Part shown: piece after piece, positions 1 through 8,091 of the stretch
Numbering within the stretch: the first letter of the stretch is position 1
Layout: the number at the start of each line of letters is the position of its first letter
DNA from: Tistrella mobilis KA081020-065
GTDB taxonomy: Bacteria; Pseudomonadota; Alphaproteobacteria; Tistrellales; Tistrellaceae
Assembly: GCF_000264455.2 (NCBI RefSeq)
Contig: NC_017956.1
Coordinates: 3,764,001-3,828,000 of the forward strand
DNA length: 64,000 nt
Reading direction: 5' to 3'
Made by a program: the position numbers and the translations under genes
The notes under the pieces: model-generated
What the model was told of the DNA's origin: nothing
Database searches by the model: none
The model's input: the letters and a program-made list of their open reading frames with translations, nothing else

Positions 1-381
1 CGGCCCGTCCCCTTTTTTCTTGTCCGCATGTTCCTGCGGAGATGGCCTGAGATGGTTGCGCTGCACACCCGGGAAGGACCGCAGGATCCCGCGGAATCCG
101 GCACGGAATGCCGCGCTGCAACGGTATACCGTTCGCGCCTGCGCCATGTGGCATTGGTGACACAGTGCGCGTCAACCGACACAGCGGCGATCCCGGTTTC
201 TTGACGACCCTCGCCGGCCCGCGTTTATTTGGTGCGTCTCATGTGACGATGATCACGAAAACCCCGGGAGCGGGTGACGAAGATCACGTCCGTCAAGCAT
301 CAGCCTTCGGGAGCACGGGCCCCGTCGGTGTATCGTTCGGGCAACAGACCCGGGCGACCTCGATCGAGAGTGAGGGAGAGC
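1..381. other. Leader region upstream of porin, no gene
   Basis: No convincing gene lies here; the open frames are GC-driven. The left edge has a C/T-rich run near base 10 that could be the tail of a terminator belonging to a gene outside the window. A promoter-like TTGACG near 201 and a purine-rich ribosome binding site just before 382 both fit transcription of the porin with a long 5' leader. Confidence 0.5.
201..230 (+). promoter_or_regulatory. Candidate promoter of the porin gene
   Basis: A TTGACG hexamer at 201-206 is followed after 17-18 bases by the AT-rich TTTATT/TTATTT. This is the only such pairing seen in the porin leader. It would give a leader of about 145 bases. Recognised by eye only. 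Confidence 0.3.
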
Positions 382-1479
382 ATGAAGAAGATTCTCATCG
401 GCACCACGGCGCTCGTCGCCGTCGGCCTCGTCGCCGGCCAGGCTTCGGCGGCGGAGAAGATCAAGCTGGGTCTGGGCGGCTACTATCAGTCGTTCTTCAA
501 GATCACCGACCAGGACGAGGTCAACGGCGTCGAGTACCGCTCCGACGAGATGGTTCAGGAAGGCGAAATCCACTTCCTGGGTGAGACCGTCCTCGACAAC
601 GGCCTGAAGGTCGGTGTGCAGGTGCAGCTCGAGGGCTACACCACCGGCGACCAGATCGACGAGCACTATGTCTACTTCGACGGCTCGTGGGGCCGCGTGC
701 TGCTGGGCGCCGAGAACTCGGCCCCGTATCTGATGCACTATGCCGCGCCGTCGGCGATCGCCGGTCACGGCGTGTCGTCGCCGAACTTCTTCAACTTCTC
801 GACCGGCACCAACCTTGCCGGCCGCGTCGGGCAGGCTCCGAGCACCCTGATCAACAACACCTCGGACGCCAACAAGCTGACCTACTTCACCCCGCGCATG
901 GCCGGCTTCCAGCTCGGTCTGTCGTACACCCCGAGCCTGGCCGGCGGCACCGGCGGTTCGTCGGGCTCGTACGGCAACCTGACTGACAACGTCCCGGGCC
1001 GTCAGGAGCAGATCGTCGAAGTCGGTCTGAACTACGTCAACAAGCTGGGCCCGGTCGATCTGGCCGTGTCCGGTGGCTACCTCAAGGGCAGCCTCGAGGC
1101 TGATGCGGTCGGCGCTGACGACCTGCAGGTCTGGAGCCTGGGCCTGAATGTCGGCTTCTCGGGCTTCACCTTCGGTGGTTCGTATATCAACGACAACCGC
1201 GGCCTCGACGGCAACAACGACATCAAGGGCTGGGACGTCGGCCTGGTCTATGCCTTCGGCCCGTACAAGGTCGGCGCCGCCTATGCCAACAGCCAGCGTG
1301 AATTTGACGGTGGCCGTGGCGACGACGAGCTGAAGATGTACGAGATCGGTGGTCAGTACGCCATGGGCCCGGGCATCAGCCTGAATGCCGGCGTGCAGTT
1401 CCTCGATGCCGACAGCGACCTGGCCTCGGGTCGTCAGGATGGCACCTCGTTCCTGATCGGTACCGCTCTCAGCTTCTGA
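382..1479 (+). CDS. Outer-membrane porin
   Basis: A 365-residue porin forming a general diffusion channel in the outer membrane. Residues 1-23 are a classic signal peptide (MKK, then a hydrophobic stretch ending QASA) with cleavage before AEK. The mature part is rich in alternating beta-strand patterns and Gly/Asn turns and ends in a C-terminal phenylalanine (GTALSF), the signature recognised by the BAM machinery. The start at 382 is preferred over an in-frame start at 274 because the signal peptide begins there and a GAGGGAGAG ribosome binding site lies just upstream. A strong terminator follows. Gly-rich porins of this type are typical of Rhodospirillales. Codon use looks like that of a highly expressed gene. 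The solute it passes cannot be told. Confidence 0.88.
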   Translation: MKKILIGTTALVAVGLVAGQASAAEKIKLGLGGYYQSFFKITDQDEVNGVEYRSDEMVQEGEIHFLGETVLDNGLKVGVQVQLEGYTTGDQIDEHYVYFDGSWGRVLLGAENSAPYLMHYAAPSAIAGHGVSSPNFFNFSTGTNLAGRVGQAPSTLINNTSDANKLTYFTPRMAGFQLGLSYTPSLAGGTGGSSGSYGNLTDNVPGRQEQIVEVGLNYVNKLGPVDLAVSGGYLKGSLEADAVGADDLQVWSLGLNVGFSGFTFGGSYINDNRGLDGNNDIKGWDVGLVYAFGPYKVGAAYANSQREFDGGRGDDELKMYEIGGQYAMGPGISLNAGVQFLDADSDLASGRQDGTSFLIGTALSF

Positions 1480-1519
1480 TCGGTGTCGCTCGGGCGGCCT
1501 TCGGGCCGGATGAGACGGG

Positions 1520-1548
1520 AAGGGCGGGTCTTCGGACCCGCCCTTTTC
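1520..1548 (+). terminator. Rho-independent terminator of the porin
   Basis: A perfect 11-bp stem (AAGGGCGGGTC at 1520-1530, pairing to 1535-1545) closes on a TTCG tetraloop and runs into a short T tract. It sits 41 bases after the porin stop codon. Confidence 0.85.
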
Positions 1549-1669
1549 CGTGTGCATCCTGTGCTTCGGGCGCGGCTTTCTTTTGTCCGGCGCGGTTTTC
1601 GGCTATGGATTGGGGCTCGATGCCCGGCCGGCACGGTCTGCCGGCAGCCTTCAAGGGAGTCCCGCCGTC

Positions 1670-2569
1670 ATGGGTGCGATTATCTGGCTCGCTTCCTATC
1701 CGAAATCGGGCAATACCTGGACGCGGGCGTTCCTGCACAACCTGCTGCGTGACGCCAAGGCCCCGGTCCATCCCGATCGTTTTGCCGATTTCTGCCTGGG
1801 CGAGAGCAAGCCCGAATGGTATCTGCGCTATCTGGACAAGCCCCTGTCGCAGGCGACCGAGCAGGAGATCATGAAGATCCGTCCGCTGGTCCATCGTGAC
1901 ATGACGCAGGCCTTCCCCGACAACGTCTTCGCCAAGACCCACAACATCCTGGCGGAGCGCGGCGGCTATCCGCTGATCAGCCTGAACCACACCGCCGGCG
2001 CCATCTATATCGTGCGCAATCCGCTGGATGTGGTCTCGTCCGTGGCCGACCATTTCGGTCTCGATATCGACGGGGCGATCGGCATGATGGCGACCGAGGG
2101 TGCCGTCACCGCCAATGACGACCGCAACGTCTTCGAGGTGCTGAGCACCTGGTCCCTGCATGTGAAGAGCTGGACCCAGGTGGCGAGCCCGGGCCTGCAT
2201 GTCATGCGCTATGAAGACATGACCGACCGGCCGCTGCAGACCTTCCGCAAGCTGACCGATTTCCTGGGGCTGAAACCCCCGCGGGAGCGGCTGGAACGGG
2301 CGATCCGCTTCTCCTCCTTCAAGATTCTGAAGCAGATGGAGGAGCGTCACGGCTTCCGCGAGCGCTCGGTCAATTCCAAGGCCTTCTTCCGCTCCGGCAG
2401 TGCCGGCAAATGGCGGGAACGGCTGACGCCCGATCAGATCCGCCGGATCATCGCCGATCATCACGAACAGATGGCGCGGTTCGGCTACATTCCCGCAGAT
2501 TATGCCGATGCGGTTCCCGGTGCGGCCCTGCCGCAGCCGGCAGTCGCTACCGGCGAGGGGCCCAGATGA
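1670..2569 (+). CDS. PAPS-dependent sulfotransferase
   Basis: A 299-residue sulfotransferase transferring sulfate from PAPS to a hydroxyl acceptor. The N-terminal ASYPKSGNTW is the 5'-phosphosulfate-binding loop (residues about 8-17), and YIVRNPLDVVSS around residue 110 is the 3'-phosphate-binding segment. A further segment, HVMRYEDM, is typical of the family. The start at 1670 is chosen because the motif begins close to it and AAGGGAG lies about 11 bases upstream; an in-frame start at 1550 would run through the porin terminator. Its stop overlaps the next gene's start (ATGA), so it is probably co-translated with that methyltransferase. The acceptor is unknown; glycans, lipids or a small molecule are all possible. 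Confidence 0.85.
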   Translation: MGAIIWLASYPKSGNTWTRAFLHNLLRDAKAPVHPDRFADFCLGESKPEWYLRYLDKPLSQATEQEIMKIRPLVHRDMTQAFPDNVFAKTHNILAERGGYPLISLNHTAGAIYIVRNPLDVVSSVADHFGLDIDGAIGMMATEGAVTANDDRNVFEVLSTWSLHVKSWTQVASPGLHVMRYEDMTDRPLQTFRKLTDFLGLKPPRERLERAIRFSSFKILKQMEERHGFRERSVNSKAFFRSGSAGKWRERLTPDQIRRIIADHHEQMARFGYIPADYADAVPGAALPQPAVATGEGPR

Positions 2570-3432
2570 GCGAGCAGCGCGCCAGGCGTTTCGCATTGTC
2601 CACCGCGCTCGGCTTCGGCAAGCGCGGCTATTTCATCCCTTACCGCTATGCCGAACAGGTGGAAGCGGTGAAGCCCAAGGGGCCGCATCCGGCGGCCGAG
2701 GCGCTGTTTCAGGCGATGGAGCCGGTCTTCGGCGCGGTACTGGATGCCGCGGCCGATTATCGCGACGATCTGGCCCGGCTGGCCGGGGCCCGGCCGCCGG
2801 CGCCGCGCTGGTCGCAGGACTGGTTCCCGCGTCTGGATGCGCTGGCCGCCTATACCATGGTGCGTGCGGCCCGGCCGCGGCGGATCATCGAGATCGGGTC
2901 CGGCCATTCCACCCGCTTCATCGCCCAGGCGCTGAAGGATGACGGCCACGGTGCCGAGATGACCGCGATCGACCCCGAACCCCGGGCCGCGATCGACGAG
3001 CTGGGCATCCGGCTGATCCGCAAGCCGATGCAGAGCGTGCCGCTGAAGGAATTCGCGGCGCTTGAGGCCGGCGACATGCTGGTCGTGGACAGCAGCCATA
3101 TCCTGATGCCGGGCAGCGATGTCGACGTGGTGCTGAACCGCATCCTGCCGATGCTGCCCAAGGGCGTGCTGGTCCATTTCCATGACATCTTCCTGCCCGA
3201 CGGCTATCCGCAGAGCTGGGCCTGGCGTGGCTATAACGAGCAGCCGGCGGTCGCCGCCCTGCTGTTCACCGGCGGCTATAAGCCGCTCTTCGCCAGCCGC
3301 TATGTCGCAACCCGGATGACCGGGCGGGTGCAGAACGGCATTGCCGGCGGGCTGCCGCTGCTGGAAGGCGCCTATGAATCCAGCCTCTGGCTGGAAAAGC
3401 TGGTCGATGCGGCGGTGGCGCCGCCGGATTGA
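2566..3432 (+). CDS. Class I SAM-dependent methyltransferase (Methyltransf_24-like)
   Basis: A 288-residue soluble protein with a Rossmann methyltransferase domain. RIIEIGSGHSTRFIA (around residues 105-119) is SAM motif I, and DMLVVDSSHI followed by LVHFHDIFLPDGYP matches the post-motif II/III layout of Methyltransf_24 proteins. The ATG overlaps the sulfotransferase stop by four bases, suggesting translational coupling and a shared substrate. The first 80 residues are not recognised. The 3' end overlaps the convergent ThiE/TenI-like gene by 61 bases. The substrate is not inferable; such enzymes often decorate sugars or lipids. Confidence 0.75.
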   Translation: MSEQRARRFALSTALGFGKRGYFIPYRYAEQVEAVKPKGPHPAAEALFQAMEPVFGAVLDAAADYRDDLARLAGARPPAPRWSQDWFPRLDALAAYTMVRAARPRRIIEIGSGHSTRFIAQALKDDGHGAEMTAIDPEPRAAIDELGIRLIRKPMQSVPLKEFAALEAGDMLVVDSSHILMPGSDVDVVLNRILPMLPKGVLVHFHDIFLPDGYPQSWAWRGYNEQPAVAALLFTGGYKPLFASRYVATRMTGRVQNGIAGGLPLLEGAYESSLWLEKLVDAAVAPPD

Positions 3433-4040
3433 GATGCGGCTGGGGTGAAGGCGTCGATGGCGGCAAAGCCCGCAAGGTTGCGGCAGGGATGCAGCTGCCG
3501 CAACCGGCTGCGGTCCATGCCGCCCAGCGCCACCACCGGCCGGTCGGTCAGGCGGGCCAGCGCCCGAAAGCGGAGCGGCCCCAGGACCCTGGCCCCAGGA
3601 TGGCTGCGGGTCGGCAGCACGGGGGAGATCAGCAGCAGTTTTGCGCCCCGCCGCCTGGCTCGGACAAGATCCCGGCGGTCATGGACGGCGGCGCTGGCCG
3701 GCAACAGGCGCGGCAGGCGGCGGATTTCGGGCCGGCGCAGCCGGTGGCCGGGCAGGTGCTGCCCGTCGGCGTCCAGTGCAAGGGCCAGGCTGCGATCGCC
3801 CGCGACCAGCAGCCCGATGCCCCGCGCCCGGGTCAGCCGTCGCCACAGCAGGCCGAGAGCCGGCCGGTCGGGGGCGTCGTAGTCACGGAAGATCACCAGA
3901 TCGCCGCGCTTAAGGCCAGCGAGCAGGGCGGGGCGGGGCGGCCCTTGCCGGTTCCGGTCGGTGATCAGCACCGCGATCCCGCGCGGGTCCCGCCGCTGAG
4001 AGTTGAGAAGCCCGCCGCCTCGGCTATGATGGCGCCCCAT
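3372..4040 (-). CDS. ThiE/TenI-like thiamine phosphate synthase family protein
   Basis: A 222-residue protein of the TMP synthase/TenI fold. Supporting segments are AVLITDRNR near the start, GIGLLVAGD in the middle, LISPVLPTRSHPGA and PVVALGGMD; the SPVLPTRSHP segment matches the ThiE pattern of P-(V/I)-F-x-T-x-S-H-P. ThiE joins the thiazole and pyrimidine halves of thiamine; TenI-like relatives aromatise the thiazole. No other thi gene is nearby and it stands alone between convergent and divergent neighbours, so it may be an accessory paralogue. The last 61 bases overlap the methyltransferase on the other strand. The start is uncertain because there is no clear ribosome binding site. Confidence 0.65.
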   Translation of the reverse strand: MGRHHSRGGGLLNSQRRDPRGIAVLITDRNRQGPPRPALLAGLKRGDLVIFRDYDAPDRPALGLLWRRLTRARGIGLLVAGDRSLALALDADGQHLPGHRLRRPEIRRLPRLLPASAAVHDRRDLVRARRRGAKLLLISPVLPTRSHPGARVLGPLRFRALARLTDRPVVALGGMDRSRLRQLHPCRNLAGFAAIDAFTPAASQSGGATAASTSFSSQRLDS

Positions 4041-4117
4041 ATCGCATCTGCCCGATCCGAAGGGTGGAGGCGGGGTGCTGCCCCGCCGGTGATCCGTTCC
4101 GAGGGAGCCCGAGCCCC

Positions 4118-4804
4118 ATGACCGACGTCAAGGCAAACCTCGCCCAGGTCCGGGCGGAGATCGACCGCGCCGCCCATGATGCCGGCCGCGACCCCGCGGC
4201 GGTGACCCTGGTGGCGGTCTCCAAAACCCATGACGCGCCGGCCATCCTGCCGGCGATCGAGGCCGGCCAGCGGGTTTTTGGGGAAAACCGGGTGCAGGAA
4301 GCCGCCGGCAAATGGCCGGCCCTGCGCGAGCGTTTCCCCGATCTGGAACTGCACCTGATCGGTCCGCTGCAGACCAACAAGCTGCGCGAGGCGCTGGCGC
4401 TGTTCGATGTCATCCAGAGCGTCGACCGCCCGAAGCTTGCCCGGATGCTGGCCGAAGAAGGGGCCAGGGCCGGCCGGCTGCCCCGGCTGCTGGTGCAGGT
4501 GAACACGGGTGAAGAGCCGCAGAAGGCGGGCGTGCTGCCCGCCGATCTGGATGGGTTTCTGCGGGAATGCCGTGAGGATCTGGGGCTCACCGTCGACGGG
4601 CTGATGTGCATCCCGCCGGTCGACGACCAGCCGGCACCGCATTTCGCCCTGCTGGCCGACATGGCGGCGGCCCATGGTCTTAAGCTGCTCAGCATGGGGA
4701 TGAGCGGCGACTACCCCATGGCCATCCGCCTGGGCGCCACCCATGTCCGCGTCGGCACCGCCATCTTCGGGCATCGCGACTATTCTGCCCCTCTGGCGGG
4801 GTGA
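4118..4804 (+). CDS. yggS: YggS/PLPBP family PLP homeostasis protein
   Basis: A 228-residue single-domain PLP-binding TIM barrel of the YggS/ProSC (PLPHP) family, which buffers pyridoxal phosphate and affects amino-acid balance but has no known enzymatic reaction. The PLP lysine is in LVAVSKTH (residues about 30-37). FGENRVQEA, LHLIGPLQTNK, VNTGEEPQK and SMGMSGDYPMAI complete the family signature in order. The start at 4118 gives the standard N-terminus (MTDVKANLAQVRAEI); an in-frame start at 4064 would add an unrelated leader. It converges on the L,D-transpeptidase gene with only four bases between stop codons. Confidence 0.93.
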   Translation: MTDVKANLAQVRAEIDRAAHDAGRDPAAVTLVAVSKTHDAPAILPAIEAGQRVFGENRVQEAAGKWPALRERFPDLELHLIGPLQTNKLREALALFDVIQSVDRPKLARMLAEEGARAGRLPRLLVQVNTGEEPQKAGVLPADLDGFLRECREDLGLTVDGLMCIPPVDDQPAPHFALLADMAAAHGLKLLSMGMSGDYPMAIRLGATHVRVGTAIFGHRDYSAPLAG

Positions 4805-4808
4805 TCCT

Positions 4809-5321
4809 CTAGAATCTCGCGCTGATGGTCAGGGTGTCGCCGGGGCCGGCATCCGCCAGCACCCGCACCAGATCTTCCATCGCCAGGGCCACGCAGCCTT
4901 CGGTGCCGGAGAAATCCGGACGAGCGACATGCAGAAAGATGGCGCTGCCACGCCCCGGCACCACCGGGGCGTCGTTCCAGCCCAGCACCGCGATCAGGTC
5001 GTAGACATGGTCGTCGCGCCACAGCCGTTCATGGCGGGCGGGGAAGGGCAGGTCGACGGGCTTGTTGTACCAGGGGTTTTCCGGGTCGTCGCACCAGCCG
5101 TCTTCGGGGCGGATCGCCTGGACGGGCAGGCGGGTGCGCGGCGCCTCGACCCGGTCGGCACGATAGAGCACCCGCCGGATCGGCAGGGTGCCGATCGGGG
5201 TTGCCCCGTCGCCTTCGCGTTTGGCGACGGTGATGCCGTTGCGGCCGATGGCCACCGGCAGGCGCTCGTCCCGCCACCAGAAGCGGAACCGGGCGAGTAG
5301 GGGATCGTATCGAACCAACAT
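4809..5321 (-). CDS. L,D-transpeptidase family (YkuD) protein
   Basis: A 170-residue YkuD-fold protein of the short alphaproteobacterial type. The active-site segment is HVARPDFSGTEGCVAL near residue 140, with the catalytic Cys in EGC-V and an upstream His; canonical YkuD enzymes read SHGC here, so the Thr-Glu-Gly-Cys form is the family variant. It would form 3-3 peptide cross-links or anchor proteins to peptidoglycan. No convincing signal peptide is visible, so export is unclear. The WCDDPENPWYNKPV segment is typical of this subfamily. Its gene neighbours give no further clue. Confidence 0.8.
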   Translation of the reverse strand: MLVRYDPLLARFRFWWRDERLPVAIGRNGITVAKREGDGATPIGTLPIRRVLYRADRVEAPRTRLPVQAIRPEDGWCDDPENPWYNKPVDLPFPARHERLWRDDHVYDLIAVLGWNDAPVVPGRGSAIFLHVARPDFSGTEGCVALAMEDLVRVLADAGPGDTLTISARF

Positions 5322-5415
5322 GGTCTCAGTCTGCCACGGCCCTGTCGGACCCGTGAAGACCAGCCGGCTGCCGACGCGGATTTGTCACGGCGCTGATCGC
5401 CCGGCGAGGGGTTGG

Positions 5416-6663
5416 CTACAGATTCCGCGAGACCGTTGCGGCCTTGGACTGGCCGGCGCGCATCTGGGCCTGGTAGCGATCCAGCGCCTGGTTCATCCGG
5501 GCGGCGAAATCGTCGAGCGGGATAGGGCCGGTCTCAGGCGCCGCCGCGTTCATGTCCTGCAGCTGGGCGGCCCGGGCGGCATCGGTCGCCATGGGCTCGT
5601 CCTGCGGCTCCCGCGGGCGGGGCGGCGCGGTGCGTGCGGCATAGGCTGCGGCACCCGGGGCCGATACCGGCGGGGCCGGCTTGCGGGCGGTCGGGCCGTC
5701 AACGCCCATGAAGGCGGCGGCCGGGATGATCCGGCCCATCTCGGTATTGCCGCCGGCGCTTCCGGCCGGCAGATCGGCGAGCGGCGTGCTGCCGGCACTG
5801 CCCGCCGGTACGCTCTGGCGCAGCATGGCCTCGATCTCGCGCTCGCTCGGCCGGCCATTGCGGCCGCGGGCGATGGAGAGGTCGTTCGCCGCCAGGCGTT
5901 CCTCGGCCGGGGTGGTGCTGCGGGTCCGCGGCGCCCGGTCGGCGGTGGCGGCGATCGAGGCCTGCGCCCCCGTGGTCTGCGCATCCGGGGTCGCGCCGCC
6001 GGCCGGCCGGTTGCCGTTCGCGGCCGCCGGGGCGGCGGCCCCGAAAGCCCCCAGCAGGGCGGCGAACTGGGCCTCGCTCATCCCCTGATCGCCGTCTTCG
6101 GCCGGGACATCCTTCGCCCCCACCGGCCGGCCCGCCGGGGCGGCGAGCGAGGCGGTCTGCGAGGCGGCGATCCGCGCCCCGTCATCGGCGGCGCTTTCCA
6201 CCCGGCCCGATGCGGCATCGGCCGCGGCCAGCGCCGTGCCGCCGGTGTCCTCGTCCTCGCCGATCAGAGCGGCCAGCGCCCGATCGCCGGCGGTATGGCC
6301 CGAGGCGTCCATGGTGGCGTTTTCCATCATCGCGCCGATGGCACCGATCGGGCCGCCGAAGGCGATGCCGCCGATCATCCGTGCACCGGGCGAGATTGTA
6401 TCGCCGGTCAGGGCCCGATAGACCGTCCCCACCACCGGCAGCTGCTGCAGCGGGTTCACGATGTCGAGCAGGTCGCCGAAGCTGAAGCCGTCCTCGCCCC
6501 AGAACCCCACCGGTTCCGCCTGGGCGGTCTTGTCGGCAGTGGTGCTGCGGTCGGCCCGCGCGCTGTCGGTCTGCGTGGTGTCGGTCGAAGACGTGCGCGC
6601 AGGTTCCCCGCCGGCCCAGGCGGGCGTGTCGTAGCGGTAACCGCGGGAAGCGTCGACGAACAT
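5416..6663 (-). CDS. Hypothetical low-complexity protein with a conserved hydrophobic core
   Basis: A 415-residue protein I cannot assign. Residues 1-60 are Thr/Asp/Ala-rich. Residues about 60-125 form the only structured-looking part, with FSFGDLLDIVNPLQQLPVVG followed by a Gly-rich hydrophobic segment (GGIAFGGPIGAIGAMM) that could be a membrane-inserting hairpin. The rest is Ala/Pro/Gly-rich and probably disordered. I recall the NPLQ-PVVGTxYRxLTGD pattern in other Rhodospirillales hypotheticals, but cannot verify that here. No signal peptide. Stands alone, read leftward from a gap of 250 bases. Confidence 0.6.
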   Translation of the reverse strand: MFVDASRGYRYDTPAWAGGEPARTSSTDTTQTDSARADRSTTADKTAQAEPVGFWGEDGFSFGDLLDIVNPLQQLPVVGTVYRALTGDTISPGARMIGGIAFGGPIGAIGAMMENATMDASGHTAGDRALAALIGEDEDTGGTALAAADAASGRVESAADDGARIAASQTASLAAPAGRPVGAKDVPAEDGDQGMSEAQFAALLGAFGAAAPAAANGNRPAGGATPDAQTTGAQASIAATADRAPRTRSTTPAEERLAANDLSIARGRNGRPSEREIEAMLRQSVPAGSAGSTPLADLPAGSAGGNTEMGRIIPAAAFMGVDGPTARKPAPPVSAPGAAAYAARTAPPRPREPQDEPMATDAARAAQLQDMNAAAPETGPIPLDDFAARMNQALDRYQAQMRAGQSKAATVSRNL

Positions 6664-6913
6664 GGCAGAAACCCCGGGGGCGCCCCCGTCTGCCGGGCAG
6701 ACGGTCTGGGCGGGCAGTCATGGCGCGCGGACCGGCGCCGTCGGGGTCTTAATATTCAAGCATCGTGCCAACCGTGATCCGGTGCAAATCACGGCGCTGT
6801 CGACGAAAAAACGCCGCGACGCCCGGCTGGGGGCGATCGCGGCGCGGTCCGGTTGTGTCGGCGGTGCCGGCCGGCCCGGCAGCATTTGCCGGGCGGCAGC
6901 CCTTGCCGCGCGG

Positions 6914-8029
6914 CTACAGCATGTGCCCGGCCCGGCGAGCCTTGGTCGACAGATAGCCGGCATTGTGGCCGTTGGCGGGGAAGGCATGGGGCACCCGCTC
7001 CACCACCTCGATGCCATGGGCGCCCAGCGCCTGCACCTTGGCCGGGTTGTTGGTCAGCAGCCGGATGCGCTGATGGCCAAGCGCCCGCAGCATTTCGGCC
7101 GCCGGGCGGAAATCGCGCTCGTCGGCCTCAAAGCCCAGCGCCAGATTGGCATCCACCGTATCCAGGCCGCGATCCTGCAGGTCATAGGCCCGCAGCTTGT
7201 TGATCAGCCCGATGCCGCGGCCCTCCTGGGCCATGTACAGCACCACGCCGCCGCCGGCGGCGGCCATGGTCCGGATTGCCCCCTTCAGCTGTTCGCCGCA
7301 ATCGCAGCGCAGAGAGCCGAGCAGGTCGCCGGTGAAGCATTCGGAATGCAGCCGGGCCAGGATCGGCGCATCCGCCGCAGGCTCGCCCACCACGATCGCC
7401 AGATGTTCCGGCCCGCCGTCGGATGGGCGGAAGGCGATGATCCGGCAATTCTCGGCATCGGCCAGCGGCACCCGGGCCTCGGCCACACGCTTCAGCCGGC
7501 CGGCCGCGATCTGGCCTTCCTTCAGCAGCTTCGCCTCGATGATGACGGGATCGAGCGCCGAGGCCCCGCCGGGTAGCCGGCCTGAGGGCAGTTCAACGGA
7601 CACCAGCGCCGGCAGCAGGCCGGCCCGTTTGGCAAGCGCGATGGCCGCGGCCGAGGCCCGTCCGGCCGGGCGCAGCCGGCCAAGAGCACGTTCGCGTGCG
7701 GCCGTGCCGTCGTCGCTGCGGGTCGGGTCGGCCGCCAGCCGCCAGGCCGGGTCGCTGATGTCGCGGATGGGTGCCGCCACCGGCTCCACGCCGCGCGGAT
7801 CATCCGCCTCGATCGGCGCGACCAGCCCGGCCAGCGCCGCGCGGCGGCGGGAAATCAGCAGGTCGGCGGGGGCGCCGGTCAGGATGGCGAGGGCGGCGAG
7901 GCGATCGGGCGAGGCGCGTTCGGGAGAGAGCGCCAGCACATCGGCCTGATCGTCGCGCAGCAGCACGGCGCCGCCGGCGCGCAATTCGGCCTGGGCACGC
8001 TGCAGTCGCCGCTCCGTCGCCTCACTCAT
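6914..8029 (-). CDS. ribA: GTP cyclohydrolase II with a degenerate N-terminal RibB-like domain
   Basis: A 371-residue protein. The C-terminal half (from about residue 185) is GTP cyclohydrolase II, which converts GTP to 2,5-diamino-6-ribosylamino-pyrimidinone phosphate. Zinc cysteines are C231, C242 and C244 (SECFTGD..., LRCDCG), followed by AQEGRGIGL, GFEADERDF and LLTNNPAKV. The N-terminal half aligns by pattern to the DHBP synthase half of RibBA, but the acidic DDEDRENEGD loop reads RDDQADVLAL and the HTEA segment reads RASAA, so that activity is probably lost. Two starts compete: ATG at 8029 with GAGGA upstream (chosen), and GTG at 8095, which overlaps the yceI stop (GTGA) behind GGAGG and would add 22 residues. 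It ends the leftward operon of the pterin-like cluster. It could simply be the housekeeping riboflavin enzyme. Confidence 0.88.
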   Translation of the reverse strand: MSEATERRLQRAQAELRAGGAVLLRDDQADVLALSPERASPDRLAALAILTGAPADLLISRRRAALAGLVAPIEADDPRGVEPVAAPIRDISDPAWRLAADPTRSDDGTAARERALGRLRPAGRASAAAIALAKRAGLLPALVSVELPSGRLPGGASALDPVIIEAKLLKEGQIAAGRLKRVAEARVPLADAENCRIIAFRPSDGGPEHLAIVVGEPAADAPILARLHSECFTGDLLGSLRCDCGEQLKGAIRTMAAAGGGVVLYMAQEGRGIGLINKLRAYDLQDRGLDTVDANLALGFEADERDFRPAAEMLRALGHQRIRLLTNNPAKVQALGAHGIEVVERVPHAFPANGHNAGYLSTKARRAGHML

Positions 8030-8091
8030 CTGATCGTCCTCGTCATTGGACCTGTCCGCGGGGGGGACACCGTCGGAGCCGGATGTCGCGT

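Noticed and set aside
253-1557. 434-residue open frame antisense to the porin
   Set aside because: Shadow of the porin; His/Val/Ala-rich composition, no motif, no start signal.
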